The notes under the pieces: model-generated
Told to the model about the DNA's origin: nothing
Databases searched by the model: none
What the model saw: only the letters and a program-made list of their open reading frames with translations
Made by a program: the position numbers and the translations under genes
From: BCD1 sp942492125
Lineage (GTDB): Bacteria; Bacteroidota; Bacteroidia; Chitinophagales; Saprospiraceae
Direction: 5' to 3'
DNA: 64,000 nucleotides
Assembly (NCBI GenBank): GCA_942492125.1
Contig: CALODM010000009.1
Location: 62,001-126,000, forward strand
Part shown: positions 19,195-28,070 of the stretch, piece by piece
How the letters are laid out: every line of letters begins with the position of its first letter
How positions within the stretch are numbered: position 1 is the stretch's first letter

Positions 19195-19734
19195 ATGAAG
19201 AGAAAAATTTTAATGCTGGCTTTGATGGTTGGTTTATTTTCTTTCTCAGGATATAGCCAGTCTGATGAAGTGACTTTTAACGTTAGTGTCAGTGCGGATT
19301 CGGTTTATTTTGGCAATAAGTTTAAAGTGACGTTTACTGCTGAAAATGGGGAAGTTAATAATTTCCTGCAGCCTGAATTCGCTGACTTCCAAATGGCCAG
19401 TGGCCAGATGATGTCTTCCAGGATGAGTATTGTGAACGGACAAATGTCACAAATGAAATCCTTTAGTTATTACCTGGAGCCCAAAGAGATCGGCAGGTAT
19501 TTTATTGAACCGGCAAGTGTTGAAATCGACGGACAGGTTTACGAAACAGCGCCCTACGAAGTATTTGTGCTGGCTAACCCGGAGGGTATTATTCAGGAAA
19601 TAGAGGAAGACAGAGGTAATAACACTTTCTTCCATGAATTTGATATGACTTTCCCTCCGGCACCTAACTGGGGTACTCCCGAGCGGGAAAAAACAGACAA
19701 CAAGAAAAAGAAACGCAAGACAACGAAATTGTAG
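19195..19734 (+). CDS. Short BatD-like secreted protein
   Basis: From the preferred ATG at 19195 the product has 179 residues: signal peptide (MKRKILMLALMVGLFSFSGYSQ is its span, about 22 residues), one BatD-type immunoglobulin-like domain (VSVSADSVYFGNKFKVTFT, and later YYLEPKEIGRYFIEPASVEI), and a Lys-rich tail. The frame extends upstream to an ATG at 19129, but that would bury the signal peptide. It resembles only the first domain of BatD, with no membrane anchor or cytoplasmic part, and stands directly before a full batD, from which it may be a partial duplication. Confidence 0.72.
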   Translation: MKRKILMLALMVGLFSFSGYSQSDEVTFNVSVSADSVYFGNKFKVTFTAENGEVNNFLQPEFADFQMASGQMMSSRMSIVNGQMSQMKSFSYYLEPKEIGRYFIEPASVEIDGQVYETAPYEVFVLANPEGIIQEIEEDRGNNTFFHEFDMTFPPAPNWGTPEREKTDNKKKKRKTTKL

Positions 19735-19755
19735 GCTGGTTGATGAAATAGGATA

Positions 19756-21486
19756 ATGAATATGAGGATCAGGTTAATTACTATAATTGTACTTTTTTGC
19801 CTGCCGGTCATGGCATTGGCTCAGCAGCCTGTTTTCAAGGCTTTCTCGGATGCCCGTCAGGTATTGAAGGATTCTTATTTTGAAGTCAGTTTTACCCTGG
19901 AAAACGGAGAAGGGATAAACTTCAAGCCACCTAATTTCCGAAATTTCAAAGTAGTTTCCGGCCCTTCGCAGTCCGTCAGCACGACCATTGTCAATGGAAA
20001 AATGTCACGGGAAATTTCTTTTATCTACGGTCTTTTGCCAAAAGCTGTTGGCCAGCTGACCATTGGCTCTGCCTCCATTACCGTCAACGGCAAGGTCTTC
20101 AAAACGAATCCTTTTGTAGTAGAAGTTCTCGCAGGTGCTAAAAGTGCTGTGGAAGAGGATAAGGCTGTTTTTGTCAGGGCAGAACCGGCAGCCACAGAAA
20201 TCTGGGAAGGCCAGCAGCTTCCCCTTGTTTATAAGCTCTATTTTTCAAATACCCAGATCGCCAATATTTCTATCCTGGACGAATCCGAATACAATGCTTT
20301 TTTTGCCCAGAATGTTCGGAATACGGATCTCAGGAATATCCGCGAAATCATTGACGGTGTACAATACGAAAGCCGGATCATCAAAAAGATGGTCTTGTTT
20401 CCGCAAAGGACGGGAAGCTTTACCATTGAACCGTTTGTTTTACAATTGAGTATCGTAAAAGGTCAGAGTGGATTTTTTCGCCGGAATGTCGTTTACGAAA
20501 CAGAAAGCTCTGAACCTGTTGACCTGCTCATTAAACCGCTGCCCCAGGATGCTCCTGCCAACTTCAATGGCTGTGTCGGGCGTTTTCAAATGAGAACCCA
20601 GCTCGACAAATACACGCTCACCACCGATGATGCAGCCACTTTGCGGATGACGATAACAGGAACAGGCGATATCAAACGTATTCATGCTCCGGAGCTCGAA
20701 TTACCCGATGGTTTTGAAATTTACGATCCAAACCTTGTCCGGGAAAACAGTATCATGGGATCTGACGGACTGATGGTAAACGAAAAAACTTTTGAATACC
20801 TTTTCGTTCCCAATAGGCCCGGCAGCTACACAATAAGTCCTTCCTTCAGCTACTTCGATGTAGACAGTGCCCTGTATGTAAGCCTGTCCGACAAAACATA
20901 CAACCTGGAGGTTAGCCAGGGCAAGAATATCAGGAGCAATATCAATATCCCCGAAATCAAACAGGAGGTCAAAGATATATTACCGATACACAGTTCGGCC
21001 AGCCTTGAAAAAGACCGCAAGCCATTTTTTGGCTCTTTATTCTTTTGGATACTGGCGGTTGTTCCATTCCTGGTATTCATCGGAGCCTTTATCCTCAAAC
21101 GGATCGAGGATAAAAATGCCCATATCGATCCGTTGGACATCAAACGTAAACGGGCGAGGAAACTGGCTTTAAAGCGCCTGGAAACAGCAGGCCAACTCAA
21201 GGAAGCCGGCAAAACCGGTGCTTTTTATGATGAAATTTCCCGGGCCATGTTCGGGTATGTGTGCGATAAACTTCAAATCCCGTTTTCGGAACTCACCAAA
21301 GAGAATCTCAACACCAGGCTTTCTTCACTGGAAGTTGGTGAAACCCTGATCGGGGATTTCATGAAAGTGATCAAAAATTGCGAAATAGCCCTTTATGCCG
21401 GCATGGACAATTCTGCGGCCATGGAGGAGACTTTCGACAATTCAGTGAGGATTCTTTCGGAGATGGAAGAAAAGCTGATCCTGTAG
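19756..21486 (+). CDS. batD: BatD, aerotolerance membrane protein
   Basis: A 576-residue protein: signal peptide (1-22, ending ALAQQ), several beta-sandwich domains (about 25-415) including the BatD pattern FKVVSGPSQSVSTTIVNGKM, one transmembrane helix (about 423-445, FFWILAVVPFLVFIGAFIL) and a cytoplasmic helical domain (about 455-570) with RKLALKRLETAGQLKEAGKT and YVCDKLQIPFSELTKENL. It is the last gene of the bat operon. Confidence 0.9.
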   Translation: MNMRIRLITIIVLFCLPVMALAQQPVFKAFSDARQVLKDSYFEVSFTLENGEGINFKPPNFRNFKVVSGPSQSVSTTIVNGKMSREISFIYGLLPKAVGQLTIGSASITVNGKVFKTNPFVVEVLAGAKSAVEEDKAVFVRAEPAATEIWEGQQLPLVYKLYFSNTQIANISILDESEYNAFFAQNVRNTDLRNIREIIDGVQYESRIIKKMVLFPQRTGSFTIEPFVLQLSIVKGQSGFFRRNVVYETESSEPVDLLIKPLPQDAPANFNGCVGRFQMRTQLDKYTLTTDDAATLRMTITGTGDIKRIHAPELELPDGFEIYDPNLVRENSIMGSDGLMVNEKTFEYLFVPNRPGSYTISPSFSYFDVDSALYVSLSDKTYNLEVSQGKNIRSNINIPEIKQEVKDILPIHSSASLEKDRKPFFGSLFFWILAVVPFLVFIGAFILKRIEDKNAHIDPLDIKRKRARKLALKRLETAGQLKEAGKTGAFYDEISRAMFGYVCDKLQIPFSELTKENLNTRLSSLEVGETLIGDFMKVIKNCEIALYAGMDNSAAMEETFDNSVRILSEMEEKLIL

Positions 21487-21601
21487 AGAACTTTTCCGGT
21501 CATTTGAACGTGGGGGAATAATCGTCATTCTTGCGGTTTTCGGATTTTGTTGACAAGGTATTCCCAGGATAACTTCTGCAATATTTTTTCCCATAAATTG
21601 T

Positions 21602-21786
21602 TATCTTTGGAGGCAATGTTTCTGTCGACAACCAACAAAAAAAGTTGGAAGTATGGTTCCGGAAATGTTTTCGGCATAGCGCTGTGCAATGGTGGTGCGA
21701 GAGCACCAGACAAGCCCTTTAGGGGCGCAGGCCGAACGACCGTGAGCCATGGAACATAGCGACCCTGAAAGGGGATGCCCCCATTA
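21602..21786 (+). promoter_or_regulatory. Structured leader or dispersed repeat upstream of the subtilase gene
   Basis: The 329-bp gap after batD holds TATCTTTG (21602-21609, a TAnnTTTG match) and then a chain of hairpins: TGGTGC/GCACCA closed by a GAGA tetraloop (21693-21708), GCCC/GGGC (21714-21726), and CCCT-GAAA-GGGG (21763-21774). The last GGGG can alternatively pair with CCCC at 21778-21781, which is followed by ATTATTTTT. The two pairings exclude each other, as in an attenuator. The CCCTGAAAGGG core also occurs inverted at 32707-32719, so a dispersed intergenic repeat is the alternative. Confidence 0.4.
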
Positions 21787-21815
21787 TTTTTAATTAATCG
21801 CAAAAACCCATCCTC

Positions 21816-23681
21816 ATGAGTAAGATATCTGTCAAATGTGGAAAAGGACAACTCCACCTCGAAAAAAGCAAGAGCCTCGTTGGGCTAAAAACCCAGAAGT
21901 CGGTAGAAACCAAAGATCAGGATTTTGTAGACAAGCAGGTTATTCCCCAATTGGGCGGATTTGATGTGGTGTCTTTAAAAACCGAGGGTTCCGATGTAGA
22001 CACCAAACTGGATGAAGCCCGCGAAATGGATGTTGTTGAAGTGGGCACGCATGTATATTTCGCAGAAGGCAGCAATAAGCCCGTAATCGCTACCGGTGAG
22101 ATCTTCATCGAATTTCGGGACGGTGTGAGTAAAGAGGAACAGGCTCTTGTGCTGGACGAATACAAACTGGCGCTGGTAGAACGGCGGAATGCGCAACGCA
22201 TCATTGCCAAGGTTACGCCTGCTTCTCCTAACCCCCTGAAGGTGGCCAGTGCCTTGCAGGGAATTTCGATGATCGAGATGGCAGAACCGGATATCGACAT
22301 TCCGATGGACGAATATTTCACTCCGCCACAGGATCACCTGATCCCTCATGAATGGCATTTGAAAAATAACGGCAACCTGCCGGATGTAAGTTATAACATC
22401 AAGGCGGGTGCTGATGCCAAGATAGTGGACGCGTGGAACAGGTTGTCGAGCACGGGCAGCAAAGATGTGGTGGTCGCTGTCATCGACAATGGATTTGACA
22501 CCTCCCATCCTGATCTTTCTGCTAAAATTTACAAACCGTATGATATTCTGAGCAGGACAACAAACCTTCCTCAAAACCAGGGGTATTCCCATGGGACTCC
22601 CTGTGCCAGTGTAGCTATTGCAGACAATAACGGCAATGGCATTGTAGGCGTGGCTCCAAGTGCCAAATTCATGCCTATCAATGGTACGTCCTTCGACATC
22701 CGGGATACGGAGCGTATGTTTGACTATTGTATTGAAAATGGTGCCGATATCATCAGCTGCAGTTGGGGAACGACGGATTCCCGTTTTCAATTGAATTCTC
22801 TGAAAGAGGAGGCCATTGCCAATGCGGCCAGAAAAGGCCGTAACGGCAAAGGATGCATTATTTTATTTGCCGTGGGTAATGACAACCTCGATTATGTCAA
22901 CTTTTACGCTGCTCATCCTGATGTAATTGCCGTAGCAGCCAGTACCAGCCGGGATCAGCACGCTTATTATTCCAACCGGGGTAAAGAAGTTTCGGTTTGT
23001 GCACCTTCGAATGGCGACTGGCCGATCATCGCCGCCCGTGCCTGGTGGGACCAGGGCTGGTCAGATGAAGTAGGCAATTTTAAATTCTGGACAGACGGCC
23101 GTTCCAGGGGAGATCGTTATAAACACTTTGGAGGGACGTCCAGTGCTACGCCGCTCGTGGCCGGGGTTTGTGCGTTGATGTTGTCTGCCAATCCTGATCT
23201 GACTGCCAAGCAGGTAAAGGACATTTTACAGCAAACGGCTGACAAGATCGGGGCATCCTGGGAATATTCCAACGGTCATTCCTCGAAGTATGGCTATGGC
23301 CGGGTAAATGCAGACAAGGCTGTTGCGGAGGCTTTGCGCCTGAAAGAGAGTGTGGCTCCTCCGGTAATCGAAGTCAACGAGCCTGTGACCAGCGGGCGGG
23401 GCTTATTCCGGTTTGATGTCCGAAAACAGGAACCCAAGGGCTGGGGCGTTCAGATCGGTGCTTTTTACGAATACGGCAACGTGCTTATCCAGGTGGAACA
23501 ATTGCAAAAGAAATTCGGGGAGGAGGTGATCGTCAGCATCAATGAACTGAACGGAAAAACTGTTTATAAAGTAGTGGTGGGAGCTTTTGCCACCAAGGCG
23601 GAGGCGATGGATCTCAAAGCCAGGATCAATGCCGGTGGATATGCTTCTGCCTTCCAGCGAAATCTGGCGGATCTTGCCTAA
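21816..23681 (+). CDS. Subtilisin-family (S8) serine protease with C-terminal SPOR domain
   Basis: A 621-residue protein. An N-terminal region (about 1-165) resembles a fervidolysin-like pro-domain (GEIFIEFRDGVSKEEQALVL). The S8 catalytic domain (about 200-505) has all three residues: D224 in VIDNGFD, H259 in YSHGTPCAS and S442 in GGTSSATP, with oxyanion N355 in VGND. The last 75 residues are a SPOR domain (GWGVQIGAFYEYGNV, then YKVVVGAFATKAEA), which in other proteins binds denuded peptidoglycan. No signal peptide is visible (starts MSKISVKCGKG), which is odd for an S8-SPOR enzyme. It is followed by a perfect 13-bp hairpin. Confidence 0.88.
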   Translation: MSKISVKCGKGQLHLEKSKSLVGLKTQKSVETKDQDFVDKQVIPQLGGFDVVSLKTEGSDVDTKLDEAREMDVVEVGTHVYFAEGSNKPVIATGEIFIEFRDGVSKEEQALVLDEYKLALVERRNAQRIIAKVTPASPNPLKVASALQGISMIEMAEPDIDIPMDEYFTPPQDHLIPHEWHLKNNGNLPDVSYNIKAGADAKIVDAWNRLSSTGSKDVVVAVIDNGFDTSHPDLSAKIYKPYDILSRTTNLPQNQGYSHGTPCASVAIADNNGNGIVGVAPSAKFMPINGTSFDIRDTERMFDYCIENGADIISCSWGTTDSRFQLNSLKEEAIANAARKGRNGKGCIILFAVGNDNLDYVNFYAAHPDVIAVAASTSRDQHAYYSNRGKEVSVCAPSNGDWPIIAARAWWDQGWSDEVGNFKFWTDGRSRGDRYKHFGGTSSATPLVAGVCALMLSANPDLTAKQVKDILQQTADKIGASWEYSNGHSSKYGYGRVNADKAVAEALRLKESVAPPVIEVNEPVTSGRGLFRFDVRKQEPKGWGVQIGAFYEYGNVLIQVEQLQKKFGEEVIVSINELNGKTVYKVVVGAFATKAEAMDLKARINAGGYASAFQRNLADLA

Positions 23682-23695
23682 AACCATTAAAACTT

Positions 23696-23728
23696 GTGGC
23701 TATGTGATAACAATCATCACATAGCCAC
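23696..23728. terminator. Perfect hairpin between convergent genes
   Basis: GTGGCTATGTGAT (23696-23708) and ATCACATAGCCAC (23716-23728) form a perfect 13-bp stem with a 7-nt loop, between the subtilase and the convergent Lys-rich gene. U-tracts are short on both sides. It shares the word GTGGCTATGTG with the terminator at 45207-45272. Confidence 0.6.
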
Positions 23729-23750
23729 AAAATTTGATCCGTTTTTTACG

Positions 23751-24413
23751 CTATTCCCCACCGTCCTCTTTCGGAGCTTTGGCTAATTTTGCTTCATATT
23801 CCTTGAGTTTAGCCTCTGCATTTTCGATCTTTTTCTTTTTCTCTGCGTATTCTTCTTCCGAGATTTTTTTGTCGGCTTTTTCTTTTTCGAGTTTTTCTTT
23901 GGCTGCCTTTATTTTTTCTTTGGCTGCTGCAGCTTTTTCTTGTCCTTTTTGAGCCGTTTCTTTAGCCATGGCTTTCTTTTCGGCGTGTTTCTTTTTGGCC
24001 TCCTCTGCACGAGCCTGACCAAAATCTTTGCCTTCGAGCTCACCTTTATCCTTTCCGTATCCTTTGCCTTTGTTGGTTTTTTCCTTTTCTGCTTTCTCTT
24101 TTTGCATTTTCTCTTTGCCCTCTCCTTCATCGGCATCCTCTGTATGACCGTCATCTCCATCTTCCATTTCCTGTTCATCGGTATCTTCATCGGCATCTTT
24201 ATCGGCTTTATCAGCTTTGGCCTTTTCTGCTTTCATCTCCTTGCCCTTTTCCTTCATTTCTTTAGCCTTTTCCTTTTGTTCTTTGCCTTTTTTATCCATT
24301 TGTTCTTTCTTCTCTTTGCTCTTCTCTTTCCCTTGCTGAGCTGTTGCCGGCAGGCTCATAGCTATCATTATCAGACCTGCGAACAGCATGATCAATATTT
24401 TTTTAAAATTCAT
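23751..24413 (-). CDS. Secreted Lys/Glu-rich protein of unknown function
   Basis: 220 residues with a signal peptide (about 1-25, ending PATAQQ) followed by almost 200 residues dominated by Lys, Glu, Ala and Asp in short repeats (KEKA, EKAKADKADK, KAAAAKEKIKAAKEKLEKEK), predicted to be helical or coiled-coil. The middle (about 70-95) is acidic (DADEDTDEQEMEDGDDGHTE). No family was recognised. A 70-residue lipoprotein with an acidic coil lies upstream on the same strand (52 bp) and may be co-transcribed. The composition suggests a structural or polyanion/surface-binding role, which is inference. Confidence 0.7.
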   Translation of the reverse strand: MNFKKILIMLFAGLIMIAMSLPATAQQGKEKSKEKKEQMDKKGKEQKEKAKEMKEKGKEMKAEKAKADKADKDADEDTDEQEMEDGDDGHTEDADEGEGKEKMQKEKAEKEKTNKGKGYGKDKGELEGKDFGQARAEEAKKKHAEKKAMAKETAQKGQEKAAAAKEKIKAAKEKLEKEKADKKISEEEYAEKKKKIENAEAKLKEYEAKLAKAPKEDGGE

Positions 24414-24465
24414 GATTTTTCCTTTTTAATGTTAAAAATTGGATTACAAAATCGAAGCTACCTGC

Positions 24466-24678
24466 TTATTCCTCCAGGTCAAGGTCATCTAAGGCAGCAT
24501 CCAGTTCGGATCCTGCTGTTTTGATCTCATCAATCGTTGTTTCGAGTTCAGTCGAAAGGGAATCGAGTTCTGTGATCTCTGCTTTGAGCGCTTCTTCCTG
24601 CGCTTTGGCTTCTGCTCCGCCGGAACAGCTGACGGCGAACATTGCCAGGATGGATAATGCGAAAAGGATCTTTTTCAT
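24466..24678 (-). CDS. Small lipoprotein with acidic coiled coil
   Basis: 70 residues: a lipoprotein signal with lipobox AVSC (Cys at residue 18) and a mature part of about 52 residues rich in Glu, Leu and Asp with heptad-like spacing (ELDSLSTELETTIDEIKTAG). This is reminiscent in size and design of small periplasmic coiled-coil lipoproteins such as Lpp, although no homology can be claimed. It lies 52 bp upstream of the Lys-rich protein; the opposite charges hint at interaction. Confidence 0.72.
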   Translation of the reverse strand: MKKILFALSILAMFAVSCSGGAEAKAQEEALKAEITELDSLSTELETTIDEIKTAGSELDAALDDLDLEE

Positions 24679-24754
24679 AGTTTAAAGTTTTGTGTAAAAA
24701 TCATATACTATCCAACGCTAAGTTAATCCGTAATCGTATGATTTTCAATTGATT

Positions 24755-26323
24755 TTAGTCATTTTGACTTTCTTTTTTAAAAAAGTAACTGTTGTAATAA
24801 TCGTTATAACTTCTTTTCCATCTCATGGAAGCCCTGGCATATAGTTTGGATAACATGGGTCTGGAGTCTGTCAAAGCCTCAACATCTGACAGATCAATCG
24901 TATTTTGATTTAAAAAGTAGGCATAAAGATCTGTTATCCTGTCAAAATTGGGTTCTTCGTAATCAATCAGGGAAAAATCCTGTTCTTTATCACTGGCAAT
25001 AAAGATCAGGTTGCGGGTATCTTCTGTACCTGGGGTGGCCAATACCTCTGTAATGAAGTCAGATTTTTTCAGTGTTTTCAAAACAGCCCGCGCGGCTTTG
25101 CCGGTTTTACCTTCAACAAATCCATAAAAATTGATCATGACCATCCCCTCCGGGTTTAGGATCTTCCGGGTATCTTCAAATCCTTCAAGGGTAAGTAAAT
25201 GTTCCGGTACTGATTCACTGAGGAAGGTGTCAAAAACAATAATATCATAAGTTTTTCCACAGGTTTTGACGTAATGTCTTGCATCATCAATGATAATATT
25301 TATATCCGGATCAACATTAAAATATTCCACGGAAACATCCCAGACCCTTTTATCGATTTCCACTACATCTATGTCAAATCCCATCCTCGTAAATTGTTTT
25401 ACAAGTGTCCCGCCTCCGAGGCCGAGTACCAGCACTTTACTTCCCTGCGGGAAAATACTTGCAGCCGTGGGGAAGTAATGTGCCCAACTCCAGATGCTGT
25501 ATTGTCTGTCGTTGTCAAGGCCAACAAAAGTCTGCAAGGTATTATTGACGATCAGGCCTCTTCCCATTCTGTTGTCATCGGTGTAGCCGTAAGAAGGATG
25601 ATCCACGACCTTTAGCTGGCCAAGGATGCCTTCGGATTGGTAGATAACATTATAATCGGGCGGGTATTGCTCTTTGGAACTGATTTTCCAGGCTCCCAAA
25701 GTCATAAAAACGAGCAGTAATAAAGCCGCTACCCGCTGCTTCATTTTAAATAAAGATATCGTTGGCAAAATGGCTAAAATAATTCCGGAAATGATAGCCG
25801 GGTTGGAAATGCCGAACTCCGGAATGATATAGAATCCCATCAGGAAGGTAAAAATAATGCCCCCCAGGGTGGAAATGGCATAAACATTTCCGGCACTATT
25901 ACCCGCTTGTGTAGCATCACTTGTCAATAAATTAATGATAACAGGAGATACCATCCCCATGAAGACCAGGGGCGGAAACATAAAAATGATCAACGAGATA
26001 ATCGCTCCGGCCTGAAGGCTTAGGTTTATGGTAGCATTCATGATCCATGAGCTGGTGAAAGGCATCAAAACCAGGGCAAATCCTGCGATTTCAAGAATCC
26101 AATAGAGCAACCTGGGTTCATTGGGATATTTACGGGAAAGAATACCCCCAAAAAAATATCCCGTCATCAAGCCCCCCAGGGTCAAAGCCAGGGCTGCGGC
26201 CCAGATATACAAAGAGGTTCCAAAAAAGGGTGCCAGCATTTTGGCACCAATCAATTCACAGATCATTACGGAGGCCCCCTCTAAAAAGGATAACAAATAA
26301 AGATAAGAACGGAAGGATTTCAT
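24755..26323 (-). CDS. Membrane-fused spermidine-synthase-like protein
   Basis: A 522-residue protein with about seven N-terminal transmembrane helices (residues 1-215) and a C-terminal Rossmann methyltransferase-like polyamine-synthase domain (about 235-470). The domain shows the nucleotide motif VLVLGLGGGTLVKQF, an acidic VVEIDKRVWD at the end of strand 2, and DPDINIIIDDARHYV followed by YDIIVFDTF. This fused architecture is widespread and usually annotated as spermidine synthase, but many members probably do not make spermidine. It is monocistronic. Confidence 0.85.
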   Translation of the reverse strand: MKSFRSYLYLLSFLEGASVMICELIGAKMLAPFFGTSLYIWAAALALTLGGLMTGYFFGGILSRKYPNEPRLLYWILEIAGFALVLMPFTSSWIMNATINLSLQAGAIISLIIFMFPPLVFMGMVSPVIINLLTSDATQAGNSAGNVYAISTLGGIIFTFLMGFYIIPEFGISNPAIISGIILAILPTISLFKMKQRVAALLLLVFMTLGAWKISSKEQYPPDYNVIYQSEGILGQLKVVDHPSYGYTDDNRMGRGLIVNNTLQTFVGLDNDRQYSIWSWAHYFPTAASIFPQGSKVLVLGLGGGTLVKQFTRMGFDIDVVEIDKRVWDVSVEYFNVDPDINIIIDDARHYVKTCGKTYDIIVFDTFLSESVPEHLLTLEGFEDTRKILNPEGMVMINFYGFVEGKTGKAARAVLKTLKKSDFITEVLATPGTEDTRNLIFIASDKEQDFSLIDYEEPNFDRITDLYAYFLNQNTIDLSDVEALTDSRPMLSKLYARASMRWKRSYNDYYNSYFFKKESQND

Positions 26324-26366
26324 TAAAGCCAGTTGTTTTGTTTTTGAATAGGGTAAATTTAAAATA

Positions 26367-26400
26367 AATCAGGGGAAACAGACCACTGCTTCCCCTGATT
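26367..26400 (-). terminator. Terminator of the lipobox subtilase gene
   Basis: AATCAGGGGAA (26367-26377) pairs perfectly with TTCCCCTGATT (26390-26400), with a further CAG/CTG pair inside. On the minus strand TATTTTAAATTT follows. A second AT-rich hairpin (ACTAATAA/TTATTAGT) lies between it and the stop codon. Confidence 0.7.
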
Positions 26401-26427
26401 AAGAACTAATAAAGTTCTATTATTAGT

Positions 26428-27660
26428 TTAATTATGGACTGCAATTGGATCTGGATTGCCATCAGGATCGTTATTCACTGTGCCATCTGTCGAAATACTA
26501 CCCAATAACAAAATACCACATACATGTGGACTGGCCATGGAGGTACCATTCCATCCATTACCATAACCTCCGTTTTTATCAAGGGAATTGACACCTACTC
26601 CTGGTGCACAGTAATCTACGGGTGATCCGTAATTTGAAAATGAAGCAAAATTATCGCTGCTGTTCATTGCGGAAACCGTGTGAACTTTATTATTGTTAAG
26701 TCCTGCACGTGCTGGGGAATGATTAAGTGCGTTATCTGATTCATTACCGGCTGCAAGCGCAAAAGGACATGAATTGGCCGCTGCTATAACGGCATTATCC
26801 AAAGTAGTGGAAACACCCCCGCCAAGACTCATATTAGCAGCGTCATTGGATCCGGCTTTGCCAGCTACATAATCAACTCCGGCGATTACACCTGAGGTAG
26901 AACCACTTCCTCTCCTGTCCAAAACCCTTACAGCAACAACCGGTGCACCTGCTGCCACACCAATTACTCCTATGGAATTATCAACTGCTGCAACTGTTCC
27001 TGCAACATGGGTTCCGTGACCGTTCTGATCGTCCGGAGTAGAATTTCCTCCCAGGAAAGTTTCACTGTTAGCCACATCAACATTCAAATCCGGATGGTCA
27101 AGGTCAATACCTGAATCAATGATCCAGGCTCTTCCTGAACCCGAATAATTTACAGGACCACCAACGCGCGTGATACCCCAGGGAACTGATTGGCCAGTAT
27201 CTCCTCCACCGCCGCCTCCCGGAGGGCCACCCATGGTTACAGAGACCGTTTGGTCTTGCTCAAGATAGGCAATTCGGTCATCGCGCTGTAAAGAAACTAC
27301 CTGCTCCTCAGTTAAATTTGCAGCAAAACCTCTTACCGCCTTACCATAAGCCTGAGTTATTTTTTCCTTTTCAACATTATTGTCCTTCAGAACAATTTCA
27401 GTGACGTCCCTAACTGCCGTTACAAGATCTTCATAAGTATCGGCAATGGCACGACCGGACATCTCCTGGTTGATAAAATCGTCCTTATAAACAACGATAT
27501 AACTGCCAGGAATCACATTACTCGAATAAGTGATAACATGTGCTGTTGCTTCCTGGACATCGATCATCTCATCCGTGAATAAATTAGCCTTCTCACAAGC
27601 TACGAGGATAAACATGGAAGACAGCACTACTGCTGAAATAAACTTCATACGTTTTTTCAT
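26428..27660 (-). CDS. Lipoprotein-type S8 serine protease with I9 propeptide
   Basis: A 410-residue proteinase-K/aqualysin-like subtilase. It starts with a lipoprotein signal (lipobox LVAC, Cys22), then an inhibitor-I9-like propeptide (about 50-140: GSYIVVYKDDF, RGFAANLTEEQV, YLEQDQTV), a Gly-rich linker (GGPPGGGGGGDTG) and the catalytic domain with D182 (IIDSGIDLDH), H215 (NGHGTHVAG) and S374 (NGTSMASPH). Asn305 in AAGNESDN is the oxyanion residue. A lipid anchor would hold the protease at the envelope, whereas most relatives are freely secreted. No T9SS tail is present. It is monocistronic. Confidence 0.88.
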   Translation of the reverse strand: MKKRMKFISAVVLSSMFILVACEKANLFTDEMIDVQEATAHVITYSSNVIPGSYIVVYKDDFINQEMSGRAIADTYEDLVTAVRDVTEIVLKDNNVEKEKITQAYGKAVRGFAANLTEEQVVSLQRDDRIAYLEQDQTVSVTMGGPPGGGGGGDTGQSVPWGITRVGGPVNYSGSGRAWIIDSGIDLDHPDLNVDVANSETFLGGNSTPDDQNGHGTHVAGTVAAVDNSIGVIGVAAGAPVVAVRVLDRRGSGSTSGVIAGVDYVAGKAGSNDAANMSLGGGVSTTLDNAVIAAANSCPFALAAGNESDNALNHSPARAGLNNNKVHTVSAMNSSDNFASFSNYGSPVDYCAPGVGVNSLDKNGGYGNGWNGTSMASPHVCGILLLGSISTDGTVNNDPDGNPDPIAVHN

Positions 27661-27882
27661 ACTAGGTCAATATTTAAAAGGTAATAAAATAACTTTAACG
27701 AGAGCGGGGGGGTTATGGTGAGTTTCGGTTATGGCGCTAATGTAAATAAATATTTTTCATATTTGTCAATACTCGCAAATTAAAACACCTTATTTGATAA
27801 AAAAACGCTATTATTTTAAAATAAACTGATTATTGCACTCAATTCAATATATAATTTTGCAGACATATTTGTTTTTACATAA

Positions 27883-27925
27883 AACAAAAAACAAAACGCC
27901 CTCCTGCCCGAAAGCAGAAAGGCGT
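27883..27925 (-). terminator. Rho-independent terminator downstream of gldMN
   Basis: ACGCC (27896-27900) with GGCGT (27921-27925) and CTGC (27904-27907) with GCAG (27914-27917) form a two-part stem. On the minus strand it is followed by TTTGTTTTTTGTTTT. The 575-bp gap 27661-28235 also holds a REP-like palindrome and a tandem array, but no gene. Confidence 0.65.
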
Positions 27926-27989
27926 CGAAACCGCGTATTTTTTAAGGGCACAGGGGAACAGAGGAGGTAAAATATCCCTATCCCTCTGA

Positions 27990-28039
27990 CAAGGGTTCGC
28001 CTAACCTCCGCCCGATGGCTCAGCAAAGGCAAACCCTTG
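27990..28039 (-). repeat. REP-like palindrome, copy 1
   Basis: Arms CAAGGGTTCGCCTAA (27990-28004) and AAAGGCAAACCCTTG (28025-28039) flank a 20-nt centre. The family has further copies at 50846-50894 and 54235-54282. Here a G-C pair replaces the T-A pair of copy 2, a compensatory change. The single non-Watson-Crick pair is C-A on the plus strand but G-U on the minus strand. Confidence 0.7.
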
Positions 28040-28070
28040 GGTAACTTTTTTTAAGGATTCACCATGACCT

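Noticed and set aside
21975..22790. A 271-codon minus-strand open frame inside the SPOR subtilase
   Set aside because: The plus strand encodes an intact S8 domain here; the antisense frame is a codon-bias shadow.
23940..24524. A Phe/Leu-rich plus-strand frame resembling a membrane protein
   Set aside because: It is the complement of the Lys/Glu-rich exported protein gene and crosses its start region.
27990..28039. A CRISPR repeat unit
   Set aside because: The three related copies are kilobases apart with no spacer array or cas genes; they are isolated palindromes.
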